64,000 nucleotides of DNA from Conexivisphaerales archaeon (GTDB taxonomy: Archaea; Thermoproteota; Nitrososphaeria; Conexivisphaerales; DTJL01): the NCBI GenBank assembly GCA_038728585.1, contig JAVYTR010000002.1, positions 1-64,000 of the forward strand. Reading direction: 5' to 3'. Position 1 is the stretch's first letter, and each line of letters begins with the position of its first letter. The notes under the pieces were generated by a model, which was not told the origin of the DNA, did no database searches, and saw nothing but the letters and a program-made list of their open reading frames with translations. Of this stretch, positions 34,776 to 44,082 are shown one piece after another. The position numbers and the translations under genes were made by a program.

Positions 34776-35438
34776 TTATTTTGTTATAATCGCAACAGCT
34801 CTGACAGGGCTGGCGCTACCCTCTGCCAATGGCAAAGGAAGTCCGACGAATATGAAATCCCTTCCCAAAAGTTGTTTGAGGTTGGTCAGATTTTCAAAGA
34901 TTACAATGCCCTTTGGCAGGAGCTTCTTGTGTGCATCAAAAGGGGCTTCATCAGGGCTCGGTGCATCAAGGCCTATGGCGTTGACTTTCAGCCTTATAAT
35001 CTCGTCACACGCGTCTGTCGATATGACGGGATGCTTGAGCCAGTCATCCTTCCCTGCTCTGTCAGTATAGCCTGTATAGAATAGAATTACCCAACCCTTG
35101 CCCAGTTTATCGGCAACCTTGCTTTGCTTTATCTTATCCTTCAGCTCTTGAGCGGTTATCTGATGCTCAGGCTTTGACTTGGAGAAGTCTAGCACTACAC
35201 CCTGTGCTACAAACGTCTCAGGGTTGAGCTTCTCTACTGTTTCAGCCCCTTGGACAAAGTGAGAAGGAGAATCCACATGAGTTGCTGTATGCTCTGCAAA
35301 AGTCCAGATGTTGGAGTAGTAGCCATTGTCCCTGACCGTAGTGTAAGTGGCTTTCAGCGGCATCGGATAGCCTGGATAGACTGGTGTGGCCAGGCTTTTT
35401 ATTGGAAGCGAAAGGTCGATTACTTCTTCAACCTTCAT
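34776..35438 (-). CDS. cyclase-family metal hydrolase (kynurenine formamidase-like)
   Basis: The protein is 220 aa. It has VIDLSLPIKSLATPVYPG at the N terminus and the metal motif HTATHVDSPSHF (usual HxGTHxDxPxH; here Ala for Gly). It ends FVGLPLPLAEGSASPVRAVA, also a family mark. Members hydrolyse formylkynurenine, cyclic amides or isatin. Context gives no clear substrate. It is divergent from ThrB and shares a TATA-like region at 35463-35474 with it. Confidence 0.85.
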   Translation of the reverse strand: MKVEEVIDLSLPIKSLATPVYPGYPMPLKATYTTVRDNGYYSNIWTFAEHTATHVDSPSHFVQGAETVEKLNPETFVAQGVVLDFSKSKPEHQITAQELKDKIKQSKVADKLGKGWVILFYTGYTDRAGKDDWLKHPVISTDACDEIIRLKVNAIGLDAPSPDEAPFDAHKKLLPKGIVIFENLTNLKQLLGRDFIFVGLPLPLAEGSASPVRAVAIITK

Positions 35439-35519
35439 GGCTCAATCAGTAGTACAGAATCGGTAAATAAACGATTTTTTAGCAGTTAGCCATGATGTGT
35501 AGATGATGGAGGGCGATGA

Positions 35520-36464
35520 TTGCTGAAGAGAGTTGTTGCAAGGGCACCTGCTAGCTCTGCAAATCTGGGAGGAGGCTTTGATATAATGGCTGTAGCACTT
35601 GAAGGGTTCTATGATCAGGTGGAGGTTGAAAGGACAGAAGGAGCAGAAATTGAAATTGTGATGAAAGGGAAAAGCGAAGGGATTCCGAGCGATTTCAGGA
35701 AGAATGCTGCAGGTGCAGTTGCGTTTAGCATTCTAAAGAAATTTAACATAGACTCGGGCCTCAGAATCACTGTTAAGAAAGGTGTGCCAGTTGGGGTTGG
35801 GCTTGGAAGCAGCGGGGCCTCCTCAGCAGCAACAGCACTTGCCATGAACAGGCTTTTTGAGTTAGGGCTCGAAAAGGGAGGGCTTGTTGTATATGCCAGC
35901 CAAGGTGAATTAACTGTATCAGGTGCTGCTCACAGAGACAACGTTGCTGCATCTCTCTTAGGAGGGTTTGTACTGCTGGATACAAAGAGTGAAACAGTAT
36001 TCAGCTGGAAGAGATTTCCGAGCGGCCTGAAGGTATGCATAGCCATACCTTCTCTCAAACTTGCAGAGAGGAAGACAGAATATTCCAGGTCTGTCCTTCC
36101 AAAGACGGTTTCGCTCGATGACATGGTCGATGCAACTGCAGCTTCTGCTCTTGTTGCCGCAGGCATTGTTGCTGGCGATATCGAAATAGTTGGTAAGGGA
36201 ATGATGAACAGCATCGTAGATATGGCCAGAAGCAAAATAGTTCAGGGATTCAAGGACGTAAGGGATGCTGCTGTTGAAGAAGGTGCAAACGGTGTCTGCC
36301 TGAGTGGAGCTGGTCCATCAATCATAGCGCTTGTTGATGAGAGGAGAGGTAACGCTGAAAAGGTTGTGAATGCAATGGTTGAAGCATTCAAGAAGAGGGG
36401 AATAGAAGCTAGGGGACTGGTGACAAAGATAGGAAGGGGAGCTAAAGTTGTCTTTGCAGAGTAA
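35520..36464 (+). CDS. thrB: homoserine kinase
   Basis: The protein is 314 aa, a GHMP kinase. Motif 1 is APASSANLGGGFDIMAVAL, motif 2 is VGLGSSGASSAATALAMN, which binds ATP phosphate, and motif 3 is CLSGAGPSIIAL. The start is a TTG at 35520 preceded by GGAGGG. It phosphorylates homoserine in threonine synthesis. It overlaps ThrC by 17 bp, so the two final pathway genes are coupled. Confidence 0.93.
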   Translation: MLKRVVARAPASSANLGGGFDIMAVALEGFYDQVEVERTEGAEIEIVMKGKSEGIPSDFRKNAAGAVAFSILKKFNIDSGLRITVKKGVPVGVGLGSSGASSAATALAMNRLFELGLEKGGLVVYASQGELTVSGAAHRDNVAASLLGGFVLLDTKSETVFSWKRFPSGLKVCIAIPSLKLAERKTEYSRSVLPKTVSLDDMVDATAASALVAAGIVAGDIEIVGKGMMNSIVDMARSKIVQGFKDVRDAAVEEGANGVCLSGAGPSIIALVDERRGNAEKVVNAMVEAFKKRGIEARGLVTKIGRGAKVVFAE

Positions 36465-37668
36465 GTGGTACTTCAAGTGTATAGCCTGTGAATGGGAGGA
36501 GGAGATATCGGCAGGAGACCCCCCAGGATTCCGGTGTAAAAAGTGCAATGACCTTCTGCAGCTCGTCCTGAAAGATGCACATCCGAGCAGGAAGGAGCTT
36601 TTTGAAAACGGAAATGCTATCTCAGTCTGGAAGTATGAGAGGGCTCTACCTGCTAGAAAAAAGGTGAGCCTGGGAGAGGGAGGTACACCGCTGATAAAAT
36701 CGCTCAACCTGTCAAGGGAATTGGAACTGGAGAACCTTTACGTCAAGTTCGAGGGCCTCAACCCCACTGGCTCTTTCAAGGATAGAGGCATGACTGTTGC
36801 AGTTGCTAGGGCCATCGATACAGGAGCTAGAGTGCTAGTCTGCGCCTCTACAGGCAACACTTCAGCATCTCTTGCAGCTTATTCGGCGAGGGCTGCTATG
36901 AAGGCAGTAGTAATTGTTCCGGAGGGAAAAGTGGCAAAGGGGAAGCTGATACAGGCTGTTGTTTACGGGGCAAGGATAGTAAAGGTAGAAGGAAGCTTTG
37001 ACGCTGCCCTTGATATGGTAACCAGACTGGTTGTGAAAGAAAGAAAATATTACCTCATGAATTCCATAAATCCATTCAGGATCGAGGGGCAGAAGACGAT
37101 TGCCTACGAAGTGTTTGAACAGCTGGGAAGAGTTCCGGATTACGTTGTCCTCCCTGTGGGGAATGCAGGGAATATCAGCGCTGTGTGGAAAGGCTTCAAG
37201 GAGCTGAAGGAATGGGGGATAACAGATAAGCTGCCTGCGATGATTGGCGTGCAAGCTGAGGGGGCAGCTCCGATAGCAGAGGCGTTACAGAAAGGGTTTG
37301 ACCAGCCCAGAGTGTGGAAGGAGCCTGAAACAGCAGCGTCTGCGATAAGGATAGGCAATCCAGTTTCGTGGAAGAAGGCAATGAGAGCGATAAAGGAATC
37401 AGATGGGTTTGCAGTGACAGTAAGTGATAGTGAGATACTTGAATCAAGAAGTAAGCTGGCTTCAAGAGAGGGTATATTCGTCGAGGCTGCGAGTGCTTCT
37501 CCTGTCGCTGCCCTGAGAAAGTTAACAGAAAGAATCGGTCAAGGTGCAGATGTTGTGTGCATAGCAACGGGGAACGGTCTGAAGGACCAAGAGCTTGTTG
37601 AGTGGAGCCCAGAAAATGTGGAGACAGTTACCAATGCTGAAATGCTGACAGATATCCTGTCTGACTAG
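36448..37668 (+). CDS. thrC: threonine synthase
   Basis: The protein is 406 aa. An N-terminal zinc ribbon uses Cys11, Cys14, Cys30 and Cys33. The PLP lysine is Lys111 in NPTGSFKDRGMTV, and CASTGNTSASLAAYSARA is the phosphate-binding helix. It converts O-phosphohomoserine to threonine. The start is a TTG inside the ThrB gene; a second TTG two codons later is an alternative. No other threonine or homoserine genes are seen in the window. Confidence 0.93.
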   Translation: MSLQSKWYFKCIACEWEEEISAGDPPGFRCKKCNDLLQLVLKDAHPSRKELFENGNAISVWKYERALPARKKVSLGEGGTPLIKSLNLSRELELENLYVKFEGLNPTGSFKDRGMTVAVARAIDTGARVLVCASTGNTSASLAAYSARAAMKAVVIVPEGKVAKGKLIQAVVYGARIVKVEGSFDAALDMVTRLVVKERKYYLMNSINPFRIEGQKTIAYEVFEQLGRVPDYVVLPVGNAGNISAVWKGFKELKEWGITDKLPAMIGVQAEGAAPIAEALQKGFDQPRVWKEPETAASAIRIGNPVSWKKAMRAIKESDGFAVTVSDSEILESRSKLASREGIFVEAASASPVAALRKLTERIGQGADVVCIATGNGLKDQELVEWSPENVETVTNAEMLTDILSD

Positions 37669-37804
37669 CCTGTGAAAAGTCAAGTGCAACGAGAAGATTG
37701 TTCTAGAGCTGATGCTGATGCTGTTTCAGGCTTTTGAACAGGGTGTTAAATTATGTAGTGTTATCTAACCATGCAGGTATACCTAGGCAGAGGTGATAGG
37801 TTGC

Positions 37805-38083
37805 TTGATATCTGTAGCAGGTCTCGCTGCTGTTGGAGCGATTCTCGGAGCTGGAGCTACGGCTGCTGTAACTGGTGATGCATCGACTGCGGCGCAGATA
37901 GTGTCTAATGCAATACCTCACGGGCTTAACGTAGCACTGGCTCATGTGCCCACATGGACCCATGCGCATCAAGTGCTTACTCAACATCTTCAGATGTATG
38001 CACAGAATAGCTCTGCAGGAGCAGCTTCAGGTACAGGTCTTGGATTCGGTCTGAAGAAGGCACTTCTGCACTTTGGTCACTGA
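37805..38083 (+). CDS. orphan 92-aa small Ala/Gly-rich protein
   Basis: A TTG start at 37805 has GAGGTGAT (37790-37797) seven bases upstream, one of the best ribosome binding sites in the window. The N terminus is an Ala/Gly-rich helix (VAGLAAVGAILGAGATAAV). A His/Trp-containing middle (HVPTWTHAHQVLTQH) and a Gly-rich C terminus with a short FGLKKALLHFGH end complete it. I recognise no family. The pattern could be a small membrane or secreted peptide. The T-rich stretch right after its stop would be a good terminator, which supports an independent gene. Confidence 0.6.
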   Translation: MISVAGLAAVGAILGAGATAAVTGDASTAAQIVSNAIPHGLNVALAHVPTWTHAHQVLTQHLQMYAQNSSAGAASGTGLGFGLKKALLHFGH

Positions 38084-38105
38084 TTGAAGAATAAAATTTT
38101 GAACC

Positions 38106-39056
38106 TCAATTTTTATTATTTTTGAGCAATTCAATCGTCCATCTAGCAGTCGTTGTTATCGCTTCCTCTGCACTGAATCTGGGTCTCCAGCCGAGTGATT
38201 TCAGCCTGCTTATGTCGAGATGAACTATCGGGTTGTCTCCTATCCATCCCCTTTCGCCTCCTGTGTATACCCTTTTTACTTCTTTCAAATTCATCTCCCG
38301 GATCACTATATCAGCCACTTCATCAACAGTCTTGTTATCTTCAACAGCAAGGTTGAATATGTTTACCCTTTTCTTGGCTTTCTTGTAGCCAATAATCATT
38401 CCCTCTACACAATCCTTCACGTAGATGTACTCCTTGCTCTGCTTACCGTTTCCCAGTATTTCAAGCTCCTTGGAGTTCTTCCAGAGCTTGTGGACGAAAT
38501 CCCATATGACACCCCTTCTGCACCTCTCTCCAACCACGTTCGAAAACCTGTAGGCCCAGAAGTTTATGTCGCTGAACTGAGTGTATGCTTCCGTGTATGC
38601 TTCGCATGCAAGCTTCGAAGCCCCGTAAAGAGAAGTCTGTATCGGGGCGTATGTCTCTGGAGTTGGTCTGATTTCTGCTTCGCCATAAAGGGCTGATGTT
38701 GAGGCGAATACGAGGTCGTTTACATCGTTCTTCAGCATCGCTTCAAGCAGATTTAGATGACCCAGCAGGTTGTTCTGAAGGTCACCGTAGTGGTCTTCCA
38801 GACTCTTCCTTATGTTCGCCTGAGCAGCCATGTGGAAGACTACATCATGCCCCTTAACTTCCTTCATCAGAAGCTTGGCATCCCTCATATCACCTTTGAT
38901 GAATCTGAATCTTCTGTCGTTCTTAAGGTGTGCCAAGTTTTCGATCCTACCTTCCGTAAGGTTGTCATAAGCAGTAACCTCATATCCTTCTTCTAGCAAA
39001 CGGTCAACAAGGTGACTGCCTATGAAGCCCGCTCCTCCAGTTACAAACGCTTTCAT
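38106..39056 (-). CDS. NAD-dependent epimerase/dehydratase (UDP-glucose 4-epimerase-like)
   Basis: The protein is 316 aa, an extended short-chain dehydrogenase. NAD binding is VTGGAGFIGSHLVDRL, the catalytic Tyr-x3-Lys is in LYGASKLACEAY, and RFSNVVGERCRRGVIWDFV binds the sugar nucleotide. It probably makes a UDP-sugar for surface glycans. It is transcribed alone, convergent with the orphan 92-aa gene. Confidence 0.88.
   Translation of the reverse strand: MKAFVTGGAGFIGSHLVDRLLEEGYEVTAYDNLTEGRIENLAHLKNDRRFRFIKGDMRDAKLLMKEVKGHDVVFHMAAQANIRKSLEDHYGDLQNNLLGHLNLLEAMLKNDVNDLVFASTSALYGEAEIRPTPETYAPIQTSLYGASKLACEAYTEAYTQFSDINFWAYRFSNVVGERCRRGVIWDFVHKLWKNSKELEILGNGKQSKEYIYVKDCVEGMIIGYKKAKKRVNIFNLAVEDNKTVDEVADIVIREMNLKEVKRVYTGGERGWIGDNPIVHLDISRLKSLGWRPRFSAEEAITTTARWTIELLKNNKN
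38109..38123 (+). terminator. T-run after the orphan 92-aa gene
   Basis: A run of T-rich sequence (ATTTTTATTATTTTT) begins 26 bp after the plus-strand stop. Archaeal terminators are often such T-runs without a hairpin. The same bases encode the C terminus of the convergent epimerase gene. Confidence 0.45.
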
Positions 39057-39117
39057 CTTGGGGGCATCAGAAGAGGCAATAGTTAAGCGTTAAACCGCTT
39101 CTTGTTTACTGACTGTA

Positions 39118-39303
39118 TCAGATGAACCTTTCCAGATGGACCAGCACGGCAAGAAGTGCCACATATGCAAAGGCAAGGAAAGATATCGCAAAAGAAGGAA
39201 CCATATATCCATCTCTAAGCCAGAGGACCATGTCGATAACCCCGGAAAGAGATAATACGAAGATCGAAAAGTAGAGTACGCTCTTCAGCAAAGAATGATT
39301 CAT
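39118..39303 (-). CDS. small two-helix membrane protein
   Basis: The protein is 61 aa with two predicted helices (about residues 8-28 and 38-58) separated by a short charged loop. The ATG at 39303 has GGGTGAT eight bases upstream, a strong ribosome binding site. No family is recognised. It sits alone between the epimerase and the YhfC-like gene, in the same direction as both. Confidence 0.55.
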   Translation of the reverse strand: MNHSLLKSVLYFSIFVLSLSGVIDMVLWLRDGYMVPSFAISFLAFAYVALLAVLVHLERFI

Positions 39304-39513
39304 GGACCAGAATCACCCAGCTCCGGCAAGGCACTTTGCGACTCCGCAGAAGATGAATTGGTATCAGCAGCTGAACCATAATGGCTGCAATCTTTTAACA
39401 ACCCGGAAAATAACAGATAGCATTCCGACATATGCTCAAACAGTAGAACGAAGAGGTATTTGAAATATGCGCTCTGCTCTTGAAGCATTAACTCTGCTAT
39501 ACATATTTTGTAC

Positions 39514-40308
39514 TTATGGTTTGTTGATTTGCATTTTTGCTGAAGACTCCTTTCTGAGCCCGCCTTGGACCAAAAGGAGTCCAGCAGCAAATGTAAGGCA
39601 GGCTATGACGAATACTAAAGCCTCTGTGACTTGAAGGCCTAATATGCCTGAAACTGCTACGAGAAAGTCTTCCAAAAACCCTGATAAGAATATCAGTGCA
39701 AAGAACGATTTCCTCTTGAATACAACTCCAAGCAGAGCCAGTAGCCCCCATGTGAAGTGAACAAGTATTGAAGAAGTCCTCTCGAGAATGTAATAGCCTA
39801 TAAGCGGTAGGGCCTTGCCTATGGGATAAAAGAGAACAGGCTGGGTAGTTGAAAGTATGTTGAAAAGTGTCTGAGCCTGCGAAGTGTTTGATGAAAGGAT
39901 TGCGTAATATGCGAAATAATCAATCAGGGGAAAGATACCCAGCAGAACCCCGTTCTCCCAGAATGAAAGACCAAGCCCATAACCCTCAGAATCCCTCTCT
40001 CCGAGCCTGCCTTGCTTCACAGCAAACATAGCTACCAGAATTGCTATACCTACTTCCAGTATTGCTGTCTGAAGTCCGTAATATACTCCCAGTGCAATCT
40101 TGCTTCCGTTCACAATATGGGTGAAGCTGTTTAGTGTGAGGAATTGTATTATGGCTTTCAAAGCTATTGCTGAGCCATATGCCAGCAGAGAATATGCCAG
40201 AGAATTCAGTGTCAAGGTTCTTTTTCTCCTCCAGTAAACCAGCAGAAATAGGCTCACTATCAGAATCGCTCCAGGCCCTACAGCATAGACAAGGTTGATG
40301 TTCTGCAT
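39514..40308 (-). CDS. YhfC-like multi-pass membrane protein
   Basis: The protein is about 264 aa with eight predicted helices. GYGLGLSFWENGVLLGIFPL and the preceding GERDSEG match a conserved Gly/Glu-containing segment of the YhfC family. YhfC is classed as a possible intramembrane metalloprotease. The first methionine at 40326 is possible; the ATG at 40308 leaves a normal first helix. It is divergent from the HTH regulator at 40365, so that regulator may control it. Confidence 0.6.
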   Translation of the reverse strand: MQNINLVYAVGPGAILIVSLFLLVYWRRKRTLTLNSLAYSLLAYGSAIALKAIIQFLTLNSFTHIVNGSKIALGVYYGLQTAILEVGIAILVAMFAVKQGRLGERDSEGYGLGLSFWENGVLLGIFPLIDYFAYYAILSSNTSQAQTLFNILSTTQPVLFYPIGKALPLIGYYILERTSSILVHFTWGLLALLGVVFKRKSFFALIFLSGFLEDFLVAVSGILGLQVTEALVFVIACLTFAAGLLLVQGGLRKESSAKMQINKP

Positions 40309-40364
40309 TTGAAGGAAGGACTCCAAGCATATACTTATATGCTAGGTGTTAGCGTTTTCAGCAA

Positions 40365-40901
40365 ATGAAAAGAGTTCTGCTCCTGGATGAAAAGGGCTCA
40401 AGGCTCCTCTATGACCCTCTGAACATCAAAATATTAAGAATACTCATTCAGAGTGAGATGTCCGCTTCCGAAGTGTCAAGGAAGGTCTCGATTCCAGTTG
40501 TCAGGGGATGGAGGAGGCTCGAAAGACTGAGAGAAGCAGGAATAGTTGAAGTCAGGAGAATAGTCAAGGTGGGAAACATCGAGAAGAAGATATATGGTGC
40601 ATCAGCGTTGAGATACGTCCCCGCTGAGCTGCTGAACGTATTTCCATCTGACCCAAACTTGAAGTCTGCGTATTCACTCTATCTCCAGCTGCAGAGGAGG
40701 ATGATGGAAGAGCAATTCTCTTTGGAGATGGAGGTGAACAGAACAAAGAATCTGCTTGACCTTTACATCTACACTGACCTCTTGGCCTTTGTGAAGGTTA
40801 TGGAATTGAACGAAACCTCTGATACTCTGAAGAGGATAAGATTTCATCTTGAAGAGTACCTAAAGAGGAACAAGCTGTCTGGTAACTCTCCTAAGGGATA
40901 A
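40365..40901 (+). CDS. winged-helix transcriptional regulator, ArsR-like
   Basis: The protein is 178 aa. A winged helix covers about residues 15-75: LNIKILRILIQSEMSASEVS, RGWRRLERLREAGIVEVRR and a wing ending KKIYGASALRYV. The C-terminal 80 residues are a helical dimerisation or effector part. The gene is divergent from the YhfC-like gene, separated by 56 bp, which contains a TATA-like TATACTTATATG. It is probably a local repressor or activator. Confidence 0.8.
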   Translation: MKRVLLLDEKGSRLLYDPLNIKILRILIQSEMSASEVSRKVSIPVVRGWRRLERLREAGIVEVRRIVKVGNIEKKIYGASALRYVPAELLNVFPSDPNLKSAYSLYLQLQRRMMEEQFSLEMEVNRTKNLLDLYIYTDLLAFVKVMELNETSDTLKRIRFHLEEYLKRNKLSGNSPKG

Positions 40902-41040
40902 ACAGATTCAACTCGCTTCATAAGACATTAGACAGGCGAATTATACATCTGGCGATCGAATACTAGGAAAATAGATTATTGTTTGTTTGAGCTGGTGTGG
41001 TGAAAAACTAAATATATTTTGAAATTGAGATGTCGTCAGA

Positions 41041-42471
41041 TTGTTTGTCTCAGGAAATAGGTCAAAGACTGAGCGCAACAGCAGTTTGCTTATCTTGCTA
41101 TCTATTTCTATGCTGCTAATATCTCTTGGGGCTCTTATAGCCTTGGCAGCTCATCCTGCCCTTGCTGATTCTGGTGGTTCTGGCTTGTCTCTGAGCTATT
41201 TGACAAACGCGACAGACCAAGGGGGGCAGCCTCTTGCCATAACTGCAGTGACCAACGGCTTCACAGCTTCAAAGATAACATGGTATCAGAACGGGTCTGT
41301 TGTGGGTAATGGAGCTAATTACGTACTGCAACCTGACAAAGTTGGCAGGTACAACATAACTGTCGTTGCAACAACAGCATCGGGAGGGAGCTACCTAGCA
41401 ACATCTTTCTTCTTCGTCAACCCGCCCATCTCTATAGCAAGCTTTAATGTTCCCCAGTCGACTTCCAGCGGTAGAATCACTGCAAGCGTATCTGTTTATG
41501 GTGGGACACCTCCTTTCAATTACGTCTGGTCGCTTAACGGTCAGACACAGATTGGATGTGGCTCTTCGACCCAGTGCGCTTTCAACCTGACAAGACAGGG
41601 GATGAACAACATAAGTGTAACTGTGTTCGATAGCGCCAATTCTCAGGTCCAGACGCAGGTTGCTCATGTGCTCTACCAGCAGGCTGCAGCAGGCTCATCA
41701 AATTCGATGCTGCTTTATGGTGGAGCAGCAGGCGGGGTGGTTGTAGCTGGCCTTGTGATCTATCTGTTCGTGGGTAGAAGGAAGACAGGGATAGAAGAAA
41801 AGACAACTGCTTTGCCTGAAACCGGAGAGGCCAGGAAACCTTTCGTGCAACAGCAGCAACAGCGACAGCAACAGCAGAGCAAGGGGTACAGTGATTACAC
41901 TTCAGCTTCTAAAACCTATCAGAAACCCGTTGAGACTCCTGCACCCGTAGTAAAGATAGTCAAGGAACCAGAGCCAGCTGTACCAAAGCAGCAGCCTAGC
42001 CAGACTAGCTACACCCCTTCAACCTATCGCCCTACATACGCTCAACCACAGCCTCAGCCAAAACCGAGCTACACCCCTACACCACAGAGAACTGTCCAGC
42101 CATACACAGCAAGCACATACACTGTAAATAAGCAAGTTGTCGAGAAAAGCGAGCCAACCAAACCTGAGGCTCCTCAGACCACCCAGCCAGTTCAGCAGAA
42201 GGTATACAGTCCTCGGTCCTCAGCAGCTGCAACCTCAAACGACCCCGCAGAATGGATAATGCAGTGTGTGGCTGGGAAAGGTTTCTGGCCTTTGGAAAGA
42301 GGATTGTTGCCAAAGTCTGAGCTGGAGAAAGAATTCAAGAAGAAGTTTCCAGACATAACTCTTGCAACGTTCAATTCAATCTTTTACGACCTTGTCTACA
42401 AGGATAAGATCAGCTCTGAAATAGTTAACGGTCAGGTGATGCTGAAGCTTGGGGGATCAGCTGGAACCTGA
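41041..42471 (+). CDS. signal-anchored protein with Ig-like domains, TM, Q/P-rich linker and C-terminal globular domain
   Basis: The protein is 476 aa. A signal peptide (about 15-42, ending AHPALA) is followed by two Ig/PKD-like beta domains (about 50-220, with TWYQNGSVVGNGANY and NYVWSLNGQTQ). A TM helix lies at about 223-245 with GRRKTG after it. A long linker rich in Gln, Pro, Thr, Tyr and Ser (about 265-395) leads to a 70-residue globular domain with LPKSELEKEFKKKFP and SIFYDLVYKDKIS, which looks like a winged helix. The TTG at 41041 is the start. Topology puts the Ig part outside and the C-terminal domain inside the cell. No family is recognised. Confidence 0.65.
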   Translation: MFVSGNRSKTERNSSLLILLSISMLLISLGALIALAAHPALADSGGSGLSLSYLTNATDQGGQPLAITAVTNGFTASKITWYQNGSVVGNGANYVLQPDKVGRYNITVVATTASGGSYLATSFFFVNPPISIASFNVPQSTSSGRITASVSVYGGTPPFNYVWSLNGQTQIGCGSSTQCAFNLTRQGMNNISVTVFDSANSQVQTQVAHVLYQQAAAGSSNSMLLYGGAAGGVVVAGLVIYLFVGRRKTGIEEKTTALPETGEARKPFVQQQQQRQQQQSKGYSDYTSASKTYQKPVETPAPVVKIVKEPEPAVPKQQPSQTSYTPSTYRPTYAQPQPQPKPSYTPTPQRTVQPYTASTYTVNKQVVEKSEPTKPEAPQTTQPVQQKVYSPRSSAAATSNDPAEWIMQCVAGKGFWPLERGLLPKSELEKEFKKKFPDITLATFNSIFYDLVYKDKISSEIVNGQVMLKLGGSAGT

Positions 42472-42534
42472 CTTCACTTTTAATAAAGGTCAGCTCTGCG
42501 TTATGTGAAGTGCCTCTAATGCAAGGAAGTTTTT

Positions 42535-43533
42535 CTAATAGCTTAGATTTCTTACTGTTTCTGCTAGCATTGAAAATTCTTTTTCTTCATCCTTTATCAT
42601 TACCTGCATAAGAAGGAGTTCGTCCAGCTGACCCAGCAGGTTTTTCAGTCTCTGCACTATTTTTTCTGGATCACCCCTTATGGTTAGTGCATCAGCAAGC
42701 TTTCTGTACGCTGAGGGGTCGCTACTGACATCGTAACCTGCAGTTCTGAACATATTAGCATAGAAGGGCATCCTTGCATACTGTTTCACCCTCTCTTCAG
42801 CAGCAGACAGAGCAGAATCTTCATCATCTGTTACTGCTACCATCATGTGAGCCACAAGGGTGGGAGTTTCTCTTCCTGATCTCTTTGCTCCAGTCTGCAT
42901 AGCCTTCGAGGCCTTTTCGATGAGATATGAAGGAGGACACATCCAAGATATAGCGCCGTCTGAAACTTCGCCAGCTAGTTCAAACGTCTTCAGCCCTAGC
43001 GCTGCCACAAGTATAGGTACCCTTGCTATCTGACCTGTCTTTATGTTTATTTTGAAGTGCTTGCCGTTGAATTCTGAGTAGCCATTGTAAAGGAGGCTTC
43101 TGAGAGAGGCAACATATTCTCTCAGGTATCTTAGAGGCTGCTTCATCTCTATTCCATACTGCTGCTCGATGATAGGTCTGTGACTCACCCCTATACCTAG
43201 TCTGAATCTGTTCGGGGCTACATCGTTTACTGCGAGAACCTGCTGCGCAGTTGCAACCGGATGCCTTGTATATGCCTGCACTATCGAAGTGCCCAGTCTG
43301 ATATCTTTGACCTGGCTGCCTCCAACAGCCAGAAGTGTGAGTGTATCCCTGTACATCGAGCCTGACGAAGTGAACCATACCTGCCTGAGACCAGACTTTG
43401 ACGCCATAGCTATCTTTCTTATACCAACGTTCAAGTCTTCAGCCCTCAGGCTTATTCCTATCCTTTCTGTGTATGGTAATTTTCTGGTAGACAAGGAGGT
43501 GCGGAGTTCATCAACAGTTGCCATATGAAGCAT
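42535..43533 (-). CDS. LLM-class F420-dependent oxidoreductase
   Basis: The protein is about 332 aa. It keeps the TIM-barrel LLM pattern: KSGLRQVWFTSSGSMYRDTL, RLGTSIVQAYTRHPVATAQQ, PNRFRLGIGVSHRPIIEQQ and PILVAALGLKTFELAGEVSD. This matches the Mer/TM-type F420 enzymes more than the other two in the window. A longer start at 43608 exists. The ATG at 43533, or 43524, is closer to a TATA-like TTTATTA at 43558-43564 and leaves a normal N terminus. Confidence 0.85.
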   Translation of the reverse strand: MLHMATVDELRTSLSTRKLPYTERIGISLRAEDLNVGIRKIAMASKSGLRQVWFTSSGSMYRDTLTLLAVGGSQVKDIRLGTSIVQAYTRHPVATAQQVLAVNDVAPNRFRLGIGVSHRPIIEQQYGIEMKQPLRYLREYVASLRSLLYNGYSEFNGKHFKINIKTGQIARVPILVAALGLKTFELAGEVSDGAISWMCPPSYLIEKASKAMQTGAKRSGRETPTLVAHMMVAVTDDEDSALSAAEERVKQYARMPFYANMFRTAGYDVSSDPSAYRKLADALTIRGDPEKIVQRLKNLLGQLDELLLMQVMIKDEEKEFSMLAETVRNLSY

Positions 43534-43687
43534 CTGCAGGGTTCGAGAGCATCTCGTTAATAAATTGAATGATGGAAAACGTTTGAGTATCAGATTCTGC
43601 ATTTGCATGGTTAGGCCCTTGCTGCGAAAAGCGGCAAAAGTTTAAAACAGCACCAAGCAAGGTCTCTGCGAAGGGTGAGAATAAAGG

Positions 43688-44077
43688 ATGACCCCTGAAG
43701 TTAGCGGAAAGGCGAGTTATGTCAGGTTTGAAACACCAAAAGAGCTGGTTGAGGCGGTCTACGAAGCAGTGAGGCAGGCCAGGCAGACAGGGAAAGTCAA
43801 GAAGGGAACTAATGAAACCACAAAGGCGATAGAAAGAGGAGTCGCAAAGCTTGTTGTTGTCGCTGAAGACGTAGAGCCTCCCGAAGTGGTTGCGCATCTA
43901 CCAATACTTGCGGAAGAAAGGAAGATTCCCTACGTATATGTTACGTCAAAGCAGCAGCTTGGGCAGATGATGGGAATAGATGTGGCATCAGCGGCATGCG
44001 CGATAATCGAAACAGGAGAGGCGCAGCCTCTTGTCGAGCAGATACTGGCTTCGTTATCAAAAATTAAGAAAGGCTGA
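43688..44077 (+). CDS. rpl7ae: ribosomal protein L7Ae
   Basis: The protein is 129 aa, the archaeal size. It has [39 protein letters not shown] (the RNA-binding Lys/Asn-Glu region), [14 protein letters not shown] and the C-terminal [10 protein letters not shown]. It binds kink-turns in rRNA, C/D and H/ACA RNAs and RNase P. GGGTGAG seven bases upstream acts as SD. It leads the cluster with S28e and L24e. Confidence 0.96.
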   Translation: MTPEVSGKASYVRFETPKELVEAVYEAVRQARQTGKVKKGTNETTKAIERGVAKLVVVAEDVEPPEVVAHLPILAEERKIPYVYVTSKQQLGQMMGIDVASAACAIIETGEAQPLVEQILASLSKIKKG

Positions 44078-44082
44078 GCTGC

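Noticed and set aside
39300-39590. A 96-codon minus-strand ORF between the 61-aa gene and the YhfC-like gene
   Set aside because: Cys- and Ser-rich with no clear start signal; it overlaps the YhfC-like gene and ends on the ATG of the better-supported 61-aa gene.
43617-43687. A possible kink-turn leader upstream of L7Ae, including a CCTTGCT/AGCAAGG inverted repeat
   Set aside because: The TATA-like element lies between the arms, so the predicted leader is only about 20-25 bases. It does not form a proper kink-turn.
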